A stretch of 64,000 nucleotides of DNA, taken from CAYYKK01 sp046351395 (GTDB taxonomy: Bacteria > Myxococcota_A > Polyangia > Polyangiales > Polyangiaceae). Below are positions 1-8,500 of the stretch, piece after piece. The stretch covers positions 124,001-188,000 of the forward strand of contig JAXLYP010000016.1 of NCBI GenBank assembly GCA_046351395.1. Direction: 5' to 3'. A program made the position numbers and the translations under genes. Numbering within the stretch: position 1 is the stretch's first letter; each line of letters opens with the position of its first letter. Below the pieces are notes generated by a model. That model ran no database searches and was not told where the DNA came from. It saw nothing but the letters and a program-made list of their open reading frames with translations.

Positions 1-324
1 CAAGACGCGAGGGGGCTCGACGTCGTCGCCACCAACCCGCAGATGGAATGGACTCGCAATGGGCCGACCGCGATCGCGATCGCGCCTGGATCGGAGTTGG
101 TGCTCAAGGCGCTCGTGCAGGTGGACGCGTCGGGTACCGTGCCACCCGGGATCGATCGGTTCACCACGGGCGCGCGCCTCACGTTCCCGCTTCGTGTTCG
201 TGGTCTCTTCGAATGCACCGAGAGCGCGGAGCGCGGACTCGAGGTGCACCTCGGCTCCACGACGATTCCGGTGTCCGAGCTTTGGGTCGGATCGATCGCC
301 ACGGATTGGCTGGACGTCGATTGA
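1..324 (+). CDS. C-terminal part of an unrecognised protein (gene starts upstream)
   Basis: The frame is open from the first base to a TGA at 322-324, so 107 residues of a longer protein are visible. The segment alternates polar and hydrophobic residues with many Val, Thr and Gly, as in a beta-sandwich, and contains one Cys. No family is recognised. The stop is followed by 49 bases before a convergent gene ends at 374. An internal ATG at 43 exists but has no convincing ribosome-binding site, and the open frame before it reads as protein, so I treat the gene as cut by the window edge. Confidence 0.55.
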   Translation, partial: QDARGLDVVATNPQMEWTRNGPTAIAIAPGSELVLKALVQVDASGTVPPGIDRFTTGARLTFPLRVRGLFECTESAERGLEVHLGSTTIPVSELWVGSIATDWLDVD

Positions 325-373
325 CGCTGCGCGGGGGACCGCGTGCCAGCGGTGGATCGGACGAGCGCGCGCG

Positions 374-712
374 TCAGGCTGCGTGGCGCGGCCGGTCGAG
401 GAACGCGTCGATGGATCGCTGAATGGCGGAGTTGCCCTCGCGGCCTCGGAGCCAGCGTGCGTGGAGCATGCGCTGACGGCCCTCGTCGACCGCACCGGCC
501 TCGAGCAGCCACGCCCCGAGCAGCGCGAAGTTTCGCGCGTTCCACTCGTCGGTCGCGCACGCGCGCCGGAGCATCTGCTGGGCCTTGCGCGTCTCACCGC
601 GGCGTCTCAATCGCCTGGCCGCCTCCACGAGCTGCTCGACCGGATCGGCGGGCAGCGCCGAGGCGGGTGCCGAGGCGATACGACACAGCGGAGGGCGGCG
701 GCGGTTCTTCAT
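374..712 (-). CDS. small TPR-like helical protein, function unknown
   Basis: A 112-residue protein. The ATG at 712 is preceded by GGAG about 5 bases upstream, which picks this start from a much longer open frame that continues upstream without looking like protein. Residues 25-90 are amphipathic helices with the alternating small and large residues of tetratricopeptide repeats (an Ala-rich helix, a basic turn, then an LLGAWLLEAG-type helix). The N-terminus is basic and Pro-rich. No signal peptide or membrane segment is seen. It is divergent from the methyltransferase-like gene at 740, with only 27 bases between the two starts. The TPR assignment is inference from helix pattern. Confidence 0.55.
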   Translation of the reverse strand: MKNRRRPPLCRIASAPASALPADPVEQLVEAARRLRRRGETRKAQQMLRRACATDEWNARNFALLGAWLLEAGAVDEGRQRMLHARWLRGREGNSAIQRSIDAFLDRPRHAA

Positions 713-739
713 TGGATCTCCAAGTACCGTTTGACGGCA

Positions 740-1558
740 ATGCAGCGCGCGGGCCAACTTCCGACGGTGATCGATCTCGACGGCGCGCGGCGACGCGATG
801 GAGGTGGGCTGGCGGTGACCGTCACCGCGCGCGGGCTTTTCCTCGATCGACGTCTCCGTGTTCAGGACAGCGCCGAGACCCGCTACGACGTCGAGCGTCA
901 GGCGCACGTCGCTCCGAGTTGGGACCATGACACCGCTGTCGGGGGCCTCGGGCTCGACGCCGATCGGATTGAAGGGTGGTCCGCCGTAGGCGCGCGTGTG
1001 CTCGATGTCGCCTCGGGCCTCAGCGTGGTGCCGACCGAGCTCGCCGCGCTCGGCGTCGACGTGGACGCGGTCGACGCGGAGTTCGACGAAGGACATCCCG
1101 AGCTCGCGCGCGCGGCCTCCGCGGTCAGGTCTCTCTACCCCGCGCAGATGGAGCGCCTCGAGCAGCTCCTCGGGAGCCCCCGGTACGAGTTGAGCGAACG
1201 ACACCTGCGGCTCTTTCGGCGCTCTCTCGAGCGACGTCTGGAGGTCGCGCGCGCCTACCCGGGCGGGCCGAAGCGCCGCCTCCTCGTCGACGCGACCGAC
1301 CTCGCCCCGATCTCGGATGGGTCGTACGACGTGGTGCTGTGCGGCTGGCTCTTCGTCCACCTCGATGAGAGCTCGCAGGCGCGCGCCACGCAGTCGCTCC
1401 TCCGCGTGACGCGCCCGGGCGGCGAGGTGCGCATCAAGGCGGGCCACGGCGGTGACGCGCGCCGCGAGCTCCCCGAGCTCCCGCCCGACTGGACGCTCGA
1501 CCCCGAGTCGCGAGGCGATCTGCTGGTGCTTCGGCGAGCCGCCCTGCGCATCGACTGA
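740..1558 (+). CDS. class I SAM-dependent methyltransferase-like protein
   Basis: A 272-residue protein. Residues 85-95 (ARVLDVASGLS) fit motif I of the Rossmann methyltransferase fold, where the glycine-containing loop binds S-adenosylmethionine. An acidic residue follows at the end of strand 2 (about 109-113), a DATDLAPISDGSYDVVL stretch near 183-200 fits motif IV, and a VTRPGGEV turn near 223-230 fits the post-IV region. The substrate cannot be told. The first 80 residues are not recognised. The ATG at 740 has a poor ribosome-binding site, and a TTG at 731 is an alternative start. It is divergent from the small gene at 374-712, and its end faces rimO. Confidence 0.6.
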   Translation: MQRAGQLPTVIDLDGARRRDGGGLAVTVTARGLFLDRRLRVQDSAETRYDVERQAHVAPSWDHDTAVGGLGLDADRIEGWSAVGARVLDVASGLSVVPTELAALGVDVDAVDAEFDEGHPELARAASAVRSLYPAQMERLEQLLGSPRYELSERHLRLFRRSLERRLEVARAYPGGPKRRLLVDATDLAPISDGSYDVVLCGWLFVHLDESSQARATQSLLRVTRPGGEVRIKAGHGGDARRELPELPPDWTLDPESRGDLLVLRRAALRID

Positions 1559-1612
1559 GTCGCGCGCCGCGGTCCCGTTCACGACCGCTGGGAGGCCGCC
1601 GCGAGACGCTCT

Positions 1613-3022
1613 TCAAACCGCGGAGCGGCCGTCTGTGCGAAGCACCGTCAGGCGCACCGGCGCCTTCTTCTTCGGGGGCGGTGCCGCGGCGTCGTCGAGC
1701 AGCTCGCCGACGAGATCGTAGTCGCTCGCTTGGGTGATCTCGACGCGCCGCATCTCCCCAGCGGTCGCCTCGCCGCCCGAGAGGTACACCTGCCCATCGA
1801 TGTCGGGCGCTTGGCCGGCGTGACGACCCATCAGCACGTACTCGTGCTCGTCGCTCGTGCCCTCGACGAGGACCTCGAGCTCCTTGCCAACGAGCGCCTT
1901 GCTCTTCTTCTGCGAGATCTTTCGCTGGATCTGCATCAGCTTGCGATAGCGCTGCGCCGCGACCTTCTCGGGCACCTTGCCGTCGATCGTGAAGCTGCGC
2001 GACGACTCCTCGTCCGAGTAGCGGAACACGCCGACGCGGTCGAACTCGGCCCACTTCACGAATTCGCAAAGCTCACCGAACTCCTCGTCGGTTTCGCCGG
2101 GGTGCCCGACGATGAACGCCGTGCGGAAGACGAGGCCCTCGACGCGCTCCCGAAGGCGCGTGACGACGTCGCGCAGGCGCGCGCCCCCGTGCCCTCGGCG
2201 CATGCGACGAAGCATCCCGTCCGCCGCGTGCTGGAGCGGCATGTCGACGTACGGCACGACGCGCTCGTGGTGCGCGAGCAGCTCGATGACGTCGTCCGTG
2301 AGCTTCTCGGGATAGAGATAGAAGATGCGCACCCACCGCACGCCGCGCACGTCCGCGACGGCGCGCACGAGCTCGCCGAGGCTCGCTTTGTCCCCGAGAT
2401 CGCGCCCGTAGGCGATCGTGTCCTGCGACACGAGGTTCACCTCCTTCACGCCCTGATCGACGAGCTCCTCCACCTCGCGTCGCACGTCGGCGACGGTGCG
2501 CGAGCGCTGCTTCCCGCGGAGCTCCGGGATCACGCAGAACGAGCACGTGCGGTTGCAGCCCTCGGCGATCTTCACGTACGCGTGACCGCGCGGCGTCGAC
2601 AGACGGCGCGGCGCAGCGGCGGACGTGAGCCAATCCGCGGGCGTCCCGACGAGCATGCGATCGGCGCCGCCGCGCAGGACCGCGCCCAGCTTCAGCATGT
2701 CGCTCGAGCCGAGGAAGTGATCGACCTCAGGCATCTCCGCCGCGAGCTCGACCGGGTGGCGCTGCGAGAGGCACCCGGAGACGACGAGCTTCTCCAGCCG
2801 GCCGCGCTCTTTCATCGACGCCATCTCGAAGATCGCGTCGATGCTCTCCTTCTTCGCCTCGCCGATGAAGCCGCACGTGTTCACGACGATGACCTCGGCT
2901 TCGCTGGGATCGTCGGTGATGCGGTACCCCTCGTCGCTCGCGACGCCGAGCATGATCTCCGAGTCGACGCGGTTCTTCGGGCAGCCGAGGCTGACGAAAT
3001 GGATCTGCTTGAGGGGCTTCAT
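1613..3022 (-). CDS. rimO: ribosomal protein S12 methylthiotransferase RimO
   Basis: A 469-residue radical SAM enzyme that adds a methylthio group to an aspartate of ribosomal protein S12. The N-terminal MTTase domain begins FVSLGCPKNRVDSE, with cluster cysteines at 14, 50 and 84. The radical SAM CxxxCxxC motif is at 156-163 (CNRTCSFC), and a TRAM-like RNA-binding domain follows near residues 380-445. The SLGCPKNRVD opening separates RimO from MiaB. Length is close to the usual 440-470; the last 25 residues (PPPKKKAPVRLTV and on) are a short basic extension. It lies downstream of carA on the same strand, separated by a 134-base gap holding a hairpin repeat. Confidence 0.95.
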   Translation of the reverse strand: MKPLKQIHFVSLGCPKNRVDSEIMLGVASDEGYRITDDPSEAEVIVVNTCGFIGEAKKESIDAIFEMASMKERGRLEKLVVSGCLSQRHPVELAAEMPEVDHFLGSSDMLKLGAVLRGGADRMLVGTPADWLTSAAAPRRLSTPRGHAYVKIAEGCNRTCSFCVIPELRGKQRSRTVADVRREVEELVDQGVKEVNLVSQDTIAYGRDLGDKASLGELVRAVADVRGVRWVRIFYLYPEKLTDDVIELLAHHERVVPYVDMPLQHAADGMLRRMRRGHGGARLRDVVTRLRERVEGLVFRTAFIVGHPGETDEEFGELCEFVKWAEFDRVGVFRYSDEESSRSFTIDGKVPEKVAAQRYRKLMQIQRKISQKKSKALVGKELEVLVEGTSDEHEYVLMGRHAGQAPDIDGQVYLSGGEATAGEMRRVEITQASDYDLVGELLDDAAAPPPKKKAPVRLTVLRTDGRSAV

Positions 3023-3090
3023 GGGCGGTGCATCCGAACTGATTCAGGGAGGTGTCGGAGGAGCGGAGCCCCTCCGACCAGGGCGAGACA

Positions 3091-3148
3091 GCGAGCTTGC
3101 GAGCGACCCGGAGGGCCTCCCTCCGGAACCGAGCGAGCCTGCGAGCGA
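3091..3148. repeat. intergenic hairpin flanked by near-identical 16-base direct repeats
   Basis: In the 134-base gap between carA and rimO, an 8-base perfect inverted repeat (CCGGAGGG, loop CCT, CCCTCCGG at 3108-3126) is flanked by two 16-base direct copies, at 3091-3106 and 3133-3148, that differ at one base. The hairpin has no T-run, so it is a poor intrinsic terminator. The layout resembles short palindromic intergenic elements found many times in some genomes, which cannot be tested from one copy. Confidence 0.5.
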
Positions 3149-3156
3149 GGAGAAGG

Positions 3157-4269
3157 TCAGGCGATGTTGCGCGCGAACCGCTCGAAGAGGTGCAGCGTGT
3201 CGTGCGGGCCCGCCGCCGCCTCGGGGTGGAACTGGACGCTGAAGGCGTTCGCGTCCGGGATCACGAGACCTTCGCTGGTCCCGTCGTTGAGGTGCACGTG
3301 GGTCGCTCTAGCGTCCTTCGGGAGCGTGTCCAGGTCGACGGCGAAGCCGTGGTTCTGAGACGTGATCTCCACGCGCCCCGTGTCGAGATCCTTGACCGGC
3401 TGGTTCAGCCCGCGGTGCCCGAACTTCAGCTTGTACGTGCGCGCGCCTGCCGCGAGCGCGAGGAGCTGATGCCCGAGGCAAATCCCGAAGAGGGGCTTCT
3501 TGCCGACGAGATCGCGAAGGGTCTCGATCGCGTAGGTCACGGCCGCGGGATCCCCGGGCCCGTTCGAGACGAAGACGCCGTCCGGACCGAGCGCGAGCAC
3601 CTCCGACGCGGTCAGCGTGGGCGGCGCCACGGTCACGCGCGCGCCGAGGTCCACGAGCGATCGCAGGATGTTCCGCTTCATTCCGAGGTCGATCGCCACC
3701 ACGTGCGCCCCCTCGACGGGGCCATAGGTGTGCAGCGTGCGAAACTCGTCCGGTGTGTGCTCGGCGAACGGCTCGACGGCGTCCGGCTTGACGCGCCCGA
3801 CCAGATCCAAGCCCTCCATCGACGGCGCCCGCCGCGCCGCGTCCGCGAGCTCCTCGGCGGAGGCCGATCCGATCGCGCCGTTCTGAGAGCCCTTCTCCCG
3901 GAGGATCCGCACGAGGCGGCGCGTGTCGATGCCGCTCAGCGCGACGACCCCGTGCCGCTCGAGGTACGCATCGAGGCTCTCGTCGGCCCGGTGGTTCGAC
4001 GTCGTGATGCTCGCGTTGCGCACGATGAAGCCGGCCACGCTCGGAGTGTGCCCGCGGTGCTCGTCGTCGACCGCGTTCGCGCCCGTGTTCCCGATCTCGG
4101 GCGCGGTCATCGTCACGATCTGACCGGCGTACGACGGATCCGTGAGGACCTCCTGGTAACCCGTCATGCCGGTGGTGAAGACCACCTCGCCGATCGCGAC
4201 CGACTTCGCGCCAAAGGCCTCGCCCTCGAAGCACGTCCCGTCCGCGAGGACCAATCGCGCTCGCCGCAT
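3157..4269 (-). CDS. carA: carbamoyl-phosphate synthase small (glutaminase) subunit
   Basis: A 370-residue protein that hydrolyses glutamine and passes ammonia to CarB for arginine and pyrimidine synthesis. The CPSase small-subunit domain spans about 1-140 (FEGEAFG, TGMTGYQE and DPSYAGQI motifs). The class I glutamine amidotransferase domain spans about 190-370, with nucleophile Cys264 in GICLGHQ and the His348/Glu350 pair in FHPE. Length matches the family. The ATG at 4269 gives the standard family start; the open frame continues upstream over the next gene but is not protein-like there. No carB is in the window. It follows the phosphodiesterase gene on the same strand by 83 bases. Confidence 0.95.
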   Translation of the reverse strand: MRRARLVLADGTCFEGEAFGAKSVAIGEVVFTTGMTGYQEVLTDPSYAGQIVTMTAPEIGNTGANAVDDEHRGHTPSVAGFIVRNASITTSNHRADESLDAYLERHGVVALSGIDTRRLVRILREKGSQNGAIGSASAEELADAARRAPSMEGLDLVGRVKPDAVEPFAEHTPDEFRTLHTYGPVEGAHVVAIDLGMKRNILRSLVDLGARVTVAPPTLTASEVLALGPDGVFVSNGPGDPAAVTYAIETLRDLVGKKPLFGICLGHQLLALAAGARTYKLKFGHRGLNQPVKDLDTGRVEITSQNHGFAVDLDTLPKDARATHVHLNDGTSEGLVIPDANAFSVQFHPEAAAGPHDTLHLFERFARNIA

Positions 4270-4352
4270 CGAGCAGGGACGTAGTCGCCTGAGCGGGCGA
4301 ACACAATCCCATCCGCGGGAGATCCGAGCTTCGGGCGCGACCGTTCGCTCCG

Positions 4353-5120
4353 CTATGCGCGCCGGCGGGCGGCGAGCGCGGGCGCAAGATCTCCAGGCAA
4401 GTCGCTCATGATGCCGTCCACGCCGAGGTCGAGGAGGCGCTCGGCGTCGGCCCGATCGTTCACGGTCCAGACGTGGACCTCGACGTCGAGCCTCTTCGCC
4501 CGCTCGAGGAACGCCGGCGTCACGATGGGCATGCCATCGAACTGCTCGGGCACCTGGAGGGCGAATCCAGGCGGGCGATACGCGGGGCTCGACCCCTCGA
4601 GGATGAACCCGAGCACCTCCCGGCTGGAAAAGCCGGTGATCTGATCGGGCGCGAACGCACGAATCGCGAGCATGATGTCGTGGTTCTCGGCAGCGACGAG
4701 CACGCGATCGCGCGCCGCGTAGCGATCGAGCACGCCGAAGAACGCCTCGACCATGGGCGGATCGGGCTGCTTGACCTCGACGTTGAGGGGCACCTCCGGG
4801 AACGCCTCGAGGATCTCGGAGAGGCGCGGGATCCGCTCGCGCTGTCGAGGCTCGCGCGGTCCCTTGCAGCCCGCATCGAGCTTCACGAGCTCCGCCCACG
4901 GGAGTCGACGAGCCTCCCCGTGCCCGTCGGTGGTGCGGTCGAGCGTCGCGTCGTGGTGGACGAACACCTCGCCGTCCGCGCTCATATGGACGTCGAGCTC
5001 GAGGTGCGTCGCGCCCTCGTCGACCGCCGCGCGAAACGAGCGGAGGGTGTTCTCCGGGAAGCGGCCCGAAGCGCCGCGGTGGCCGAAGAGGCGAGGGGAG
5101 GGGGCGTCGCGGAAGTTCAT
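4353..5120 (-). CDS. glycerophosphodiester phosphodiesterase
   Basis: A 255-residue GDPD-family TIM-barrel enzyme expected to cleave glycerophosphodiesters to glycerol 3-phosphate and an alcohol. The catalytic set is visible: His14-Arg15 in GHRGASG, Glu22 in PENT, Glu41 and Asp43 in ELDVH, and His56 in VHHD. The last helix contains the VDGIMSDLP motif typical of the family end. There is no signal peptide, so it is probably cytoplasmic like UgpQ. It is upstream of carA on the same strand, and its start faces the small plus-strand gene at 5195 across a short divergent promoter region. Confidence 0.9.
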   Translation of the reverse strand: MNFRDAPSPRLFGHRGASGRFPENTLRSFRAAVDEGATHLELDVHMSADGEVFVHHDATLDRTTDGHGEARRLPWAELVKLDAGCKGPREPRQRERIPRLSEILEAFPEVPLNVEVKQPDPPMVEAFFGVLDRYAARDRVLVAAENHDIMLAIRAFAPDQITGFSSREVLGFILEGSSPAYRPPGFALQVPEQFDGMPIVTPAFLERAKRLDVEVHVWTVNDRADAERLLDLGVDGIMSDLPGDLAPALAARRRA

Positions 5121-5194
5121 CGGAGCTCACGGTAGCGAAGAACTTGGCCGATGGCGTTGGGCCTTGATACCCGCGGTGCATGGAGGGCCGAGCG

Positions 5195-5527
5195 ATGGCG
5201 ATGAAGGACCCACTCATGGAGCGCGCTGGAGGCTCCTCCACGGAGCTCTTGGACGAGCTCCGGACGATGCTCTCCGAGGCGTTCGCGCTGCGCGAGAAGG
5301 GCGTGCACCGCCCGCTGATGATGCAGGTGCAGCGCGCCGTGGATCGCCGCATGGCGATGCTCATCGACACGAAGCTCGCGACCCAGTCCGAGATCCTGAA
5401 GCTCGTCGCGGAGGAGCGTGAGAAAGCGTTCGGTGCTGCGACGCGGACGTTCGTCCCCGAGAGCACGCGCGCCGAGCGCCGTCGCGTGATCGCCGCGAGC
5501 GCCCAGGCGCGCCGAAACGCGGCCTGA
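5195..5527 (+). CDS. small helical protein of unknown function
   Basis: About 110 residues, predicted all-helical and soluble, with a basic Ala/Arg-rich C-terminus. I chose the ATG at 5195 because GGAGGG ends 7 bases before it; an in-frame ATG at 5180 would add five residues but lies within that region. No motif is recognised. It stands alone between divergent and convergent neighbours, followed by a strong hairpin. Confidence 0.6.
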   Translation: MAMKDPLMERAGGSSTELLDELRTMLSEAFALREKGVHRPLMMQVQRAVDRRMAMLIDTKLATQSEILKLVAEEREKAFGAATRTFVPESTRAERRRVIAASAQARRNAA

Positions 5528-5534
5528 AGACGAC

Positions 5535-5561
5535 TCGAGCGCGCCACCCGGGCGCGCTCGA
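5535..5561. terminator. GC-rich hairpin between convergent genes
   Basis: An 11-base perfect inverted repeat (TCGAGCGCGCC / GGCGCGCTCGA) with a 5-base loop sits 8 bases after the stop at 5527 and 30 bases before the end of the convergent gene at 5592. No T-run follows on either side, so this is a likely transcription barrier rather than a canonical intrinsic terminator. Confidence 0.45.
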
Positions 5562-5591
5562 ATCACTGCGGAGACTTCGCCGACGTCGCGT

Positions 5592-8500
5592 CTACGGCGA
5601 CACGACCGCGACGTCGCCCTGAGTGATCTCGCCGCCCTGACGCCACCAGTTCACGAGCTGGAAGGTGCCGCCGAGGTTGACCTGGCTCGAGAAGAACCCG
5701 GCGAAGCCCGCCTGGTCGACCACCTTCACGTTCCAGTCGTGCGTGTTGCCCTTCACGGTGCCCGTCGCGAGCCGGAGCTTTCCGTTCGTGGCGTCCTGGT
5801 AGCTGATGCGGATCGTCCCGTCGCTCCCGACCGTGATGAACGAGTCGTCCCCGATGACGTGCTGCCCGTCCGGGAAGTCCACGCCGCCCACCCCGAGACC
5901 CGTGTCGACGAGCTCCTTCGTGACCACGCCGTTCGAGACGGTCGCGTAGCGAAGGGCCTCGTCGTACCCGTCGACGTAGCTGATGTGCCAGTCGCCGTTC
6001 GAGTCGATCGCGACGGAGGTTCCAATGCCCACGTCCTGCGGGTTCATTGGGTTCGCGCCGTCGACGTTCACGTGCGTCCAATCGCCGTCCTTGTAGGCGA
6101 TGTTGAGGCTCCCCTCGACGCGATCGTAGTACGCGATCCCGAAGCCCCCACCGGGCAAGGGTGACGTCGAGATGTAGAGGCCGGTCGCCTCGGGGTATGC
6201 GTCGAGCGTGCCCGGCGGCAGCGGATCCACGCACTTCGGGCCGCCGTCGTCGACGCACTGCTGGCTCGAGGAGCAGTTCGAGCAACCCGTCGCGGCCGCC
6301 GAGCACTTCCCCGTGTCCGCGACGCAAATCGATCCGCCGCTGCAGTACTGTTGGCGGCACGGCGTCTTGTCGTTCGTGACGACGTCCTCCTTCGTCCAGC
6401 TCTTGCCGTCGCTGCTCCGCGCGACACGCACGCCGGACTTGAGGAGCCCCGCGTCCGCGGGCGAGATCTGGAGATACGCGATGATGGCGTCGTTCCCCTC
6501 GTAGTGCAGCTTCGCGTACTTCCCGGCATCGCCGTTCGGGATCTGCTCGACGACCGACGTCGTCCACGCCTTGCCATCGCTCTTCGCGAACTTCAGCGCG
6601 TGGTTCGTCCGGTCGTAGTACGCGACGGACGGCTTCCCGCTCGGATCGATCGCGATCGACGACCAGATGCCCACGTCGTCGCCCGGATCCGTTTGACCGC
6701 CGCGGAAACCCTTGAGGTTGAAGAACTTCCCGTCCACCGGAGGGTCGGTCGGCACTCCGTCCACGATGGTCCAGTTCACCTTCGTCCCGTCGTACTTGCC
6801 GACGACGAGATCGCCGTATTGGTAGCCGTTGTCGTAGTCCGCCTCGAGGTACCCCGCGACCCACAGCGCGTCGCCCGCGATCGCGGTCGACGTGTACGAC
6901 CCGATGAGGCCGGGGCTCAACGTGAAGCAGTTCGGCGCCACGCACGAGTAGCTGCCGTCCTCGATCGTGTCGTCCCCGCAGTTGCAGCCGCTGTACGTGC
7001 CCGCGACGCCGAGCACGATGGCGGCGCCTACGAGCTCCTTCTTCCGGCGGCTCACGATCGCGGCGGCTCGCGGGGCGTCAACCCCGCTCGCTTTTTTTTC
7101 GGAGGACACTCGCTCGAAGGTGCGCTGAGGAGCCGCGCCGCCTGCGTCACGTGCGCTCGTCTTGAAGCGCTTTCGGAGCCGCGCGCCCAGACCGGCGAGC
7201 GCCGCGCCGAGCGCGACGAGGGCAGGGGTGGAAGGTCCACCCGACTCGGTGGGGACGCTGCACGCGCAGCCCGCAGCCGCGCCGTGCGCCGCGCCGCGGA
7301 TGAGGCCCGACTGCGCCGTCGCGACGTGGCCCTCCTCGTCGCGCGCCTCGACCGTGATCGCGTCGCCTTCGCCGACCGGGATCCGCTTCAGATCGGCGAC
7401 CGGCATCCAGGCGCTGAACGCACCGTCGTCGATGCGGTAGCGCGCCACCGTCTCGTCGCGCGACACGAGATCGAACACGTCGATCTCCGCGTTGCCGTCG
7501 TCGTCCACGTCCCCGATCTCGATCTCGGGTGCGTCCATGTCGATGAGGACGGTGGCCTCGGCGGGCGTCGGGTCGAGCGTGTAGTCGGCGCCGTGCACGC
7601 GCGCGCGGACCTCGATGTGGTGTTTGCCCTGGAGGCGGAACGTCTCCGAGGTGAGGTGGAAGTCGGGGCTCGCTTGCCACGGCTTCCAGAGCCCACCGTC
7701 GATGCGCGCCTGGTACTCCATCTCCCGCGTCCCGTCGTCCGCGGTCGAGCCCGCGTGGAGATCGATCACCGGCGCGTTCGAATCGGAGCGCGTCGTCACC
7801 ACGAGGCCCTTCGGATCGATGTGGCGATCGGTGACCTCGACGGACGTCTCCACTGTGTTCGAGAGGAGCGTCGCCGCCTCGAGCGAAGCGAAGATCCCGA
7901 GGTAGTTGTCGCTTCCCTTGGTGAGCTTTCGCAGGCCGGGCGACCCCTTGCCCTCGACCGTCGGGGGGATTGTGAGCTTCAGTCCGAAGCTCGACACCGC
8001 GCCGTTCAAGTCGATCGCAGGGAGCCCGCCGCCGAGCGCCGCGCCGACCTGCCCCGCGAGCAGATCCTGCAGGATCGCCGCGAGCTGAACGGGATCCTCC
8101 TTCAGGAGGTCGTTGTTCGTGATCGTGCCGTTCTGGATCGCGAGCTTGTCGAGCACGGGGACGAGCCCGTCCGGAGTGACCGTCAGGTTGACGGGCGCCT
8201 TGATGTCGAACGTCGCGGTCATGAACCGGATGAACCGATCGGAGGACATCGCGTAGAAGTCGAACGCGGCCTTGTCGAGCTGCAGCAAGATGTTCGGATC
8301 GCTGGTCAGGTTCGTCCCATTTCCGAACGTGACATGCGGGGCCGTCGTCGGGCGGATGACGATCCCGACCGGCTGCGTCTCTTTCTGGATCGTGAGGTTC
8401 CCGAGGCTCGGGATCAGCGCGGAGAGCGTGCCGGTGTTGAGCAGGTCCACCGTGCTCGTGGTCACGCCGAGGCAGAGCAGACCGCTGTTGTACATGCCGC

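Noticed and set aside
374..1582. 402-codon minus-strand frame covering the methyltransferase
   Set aside because: Only its last 112 codons look like protein and have a ribosome-binding site; the upstream part overlaps the methyltransferase and is unstructured.
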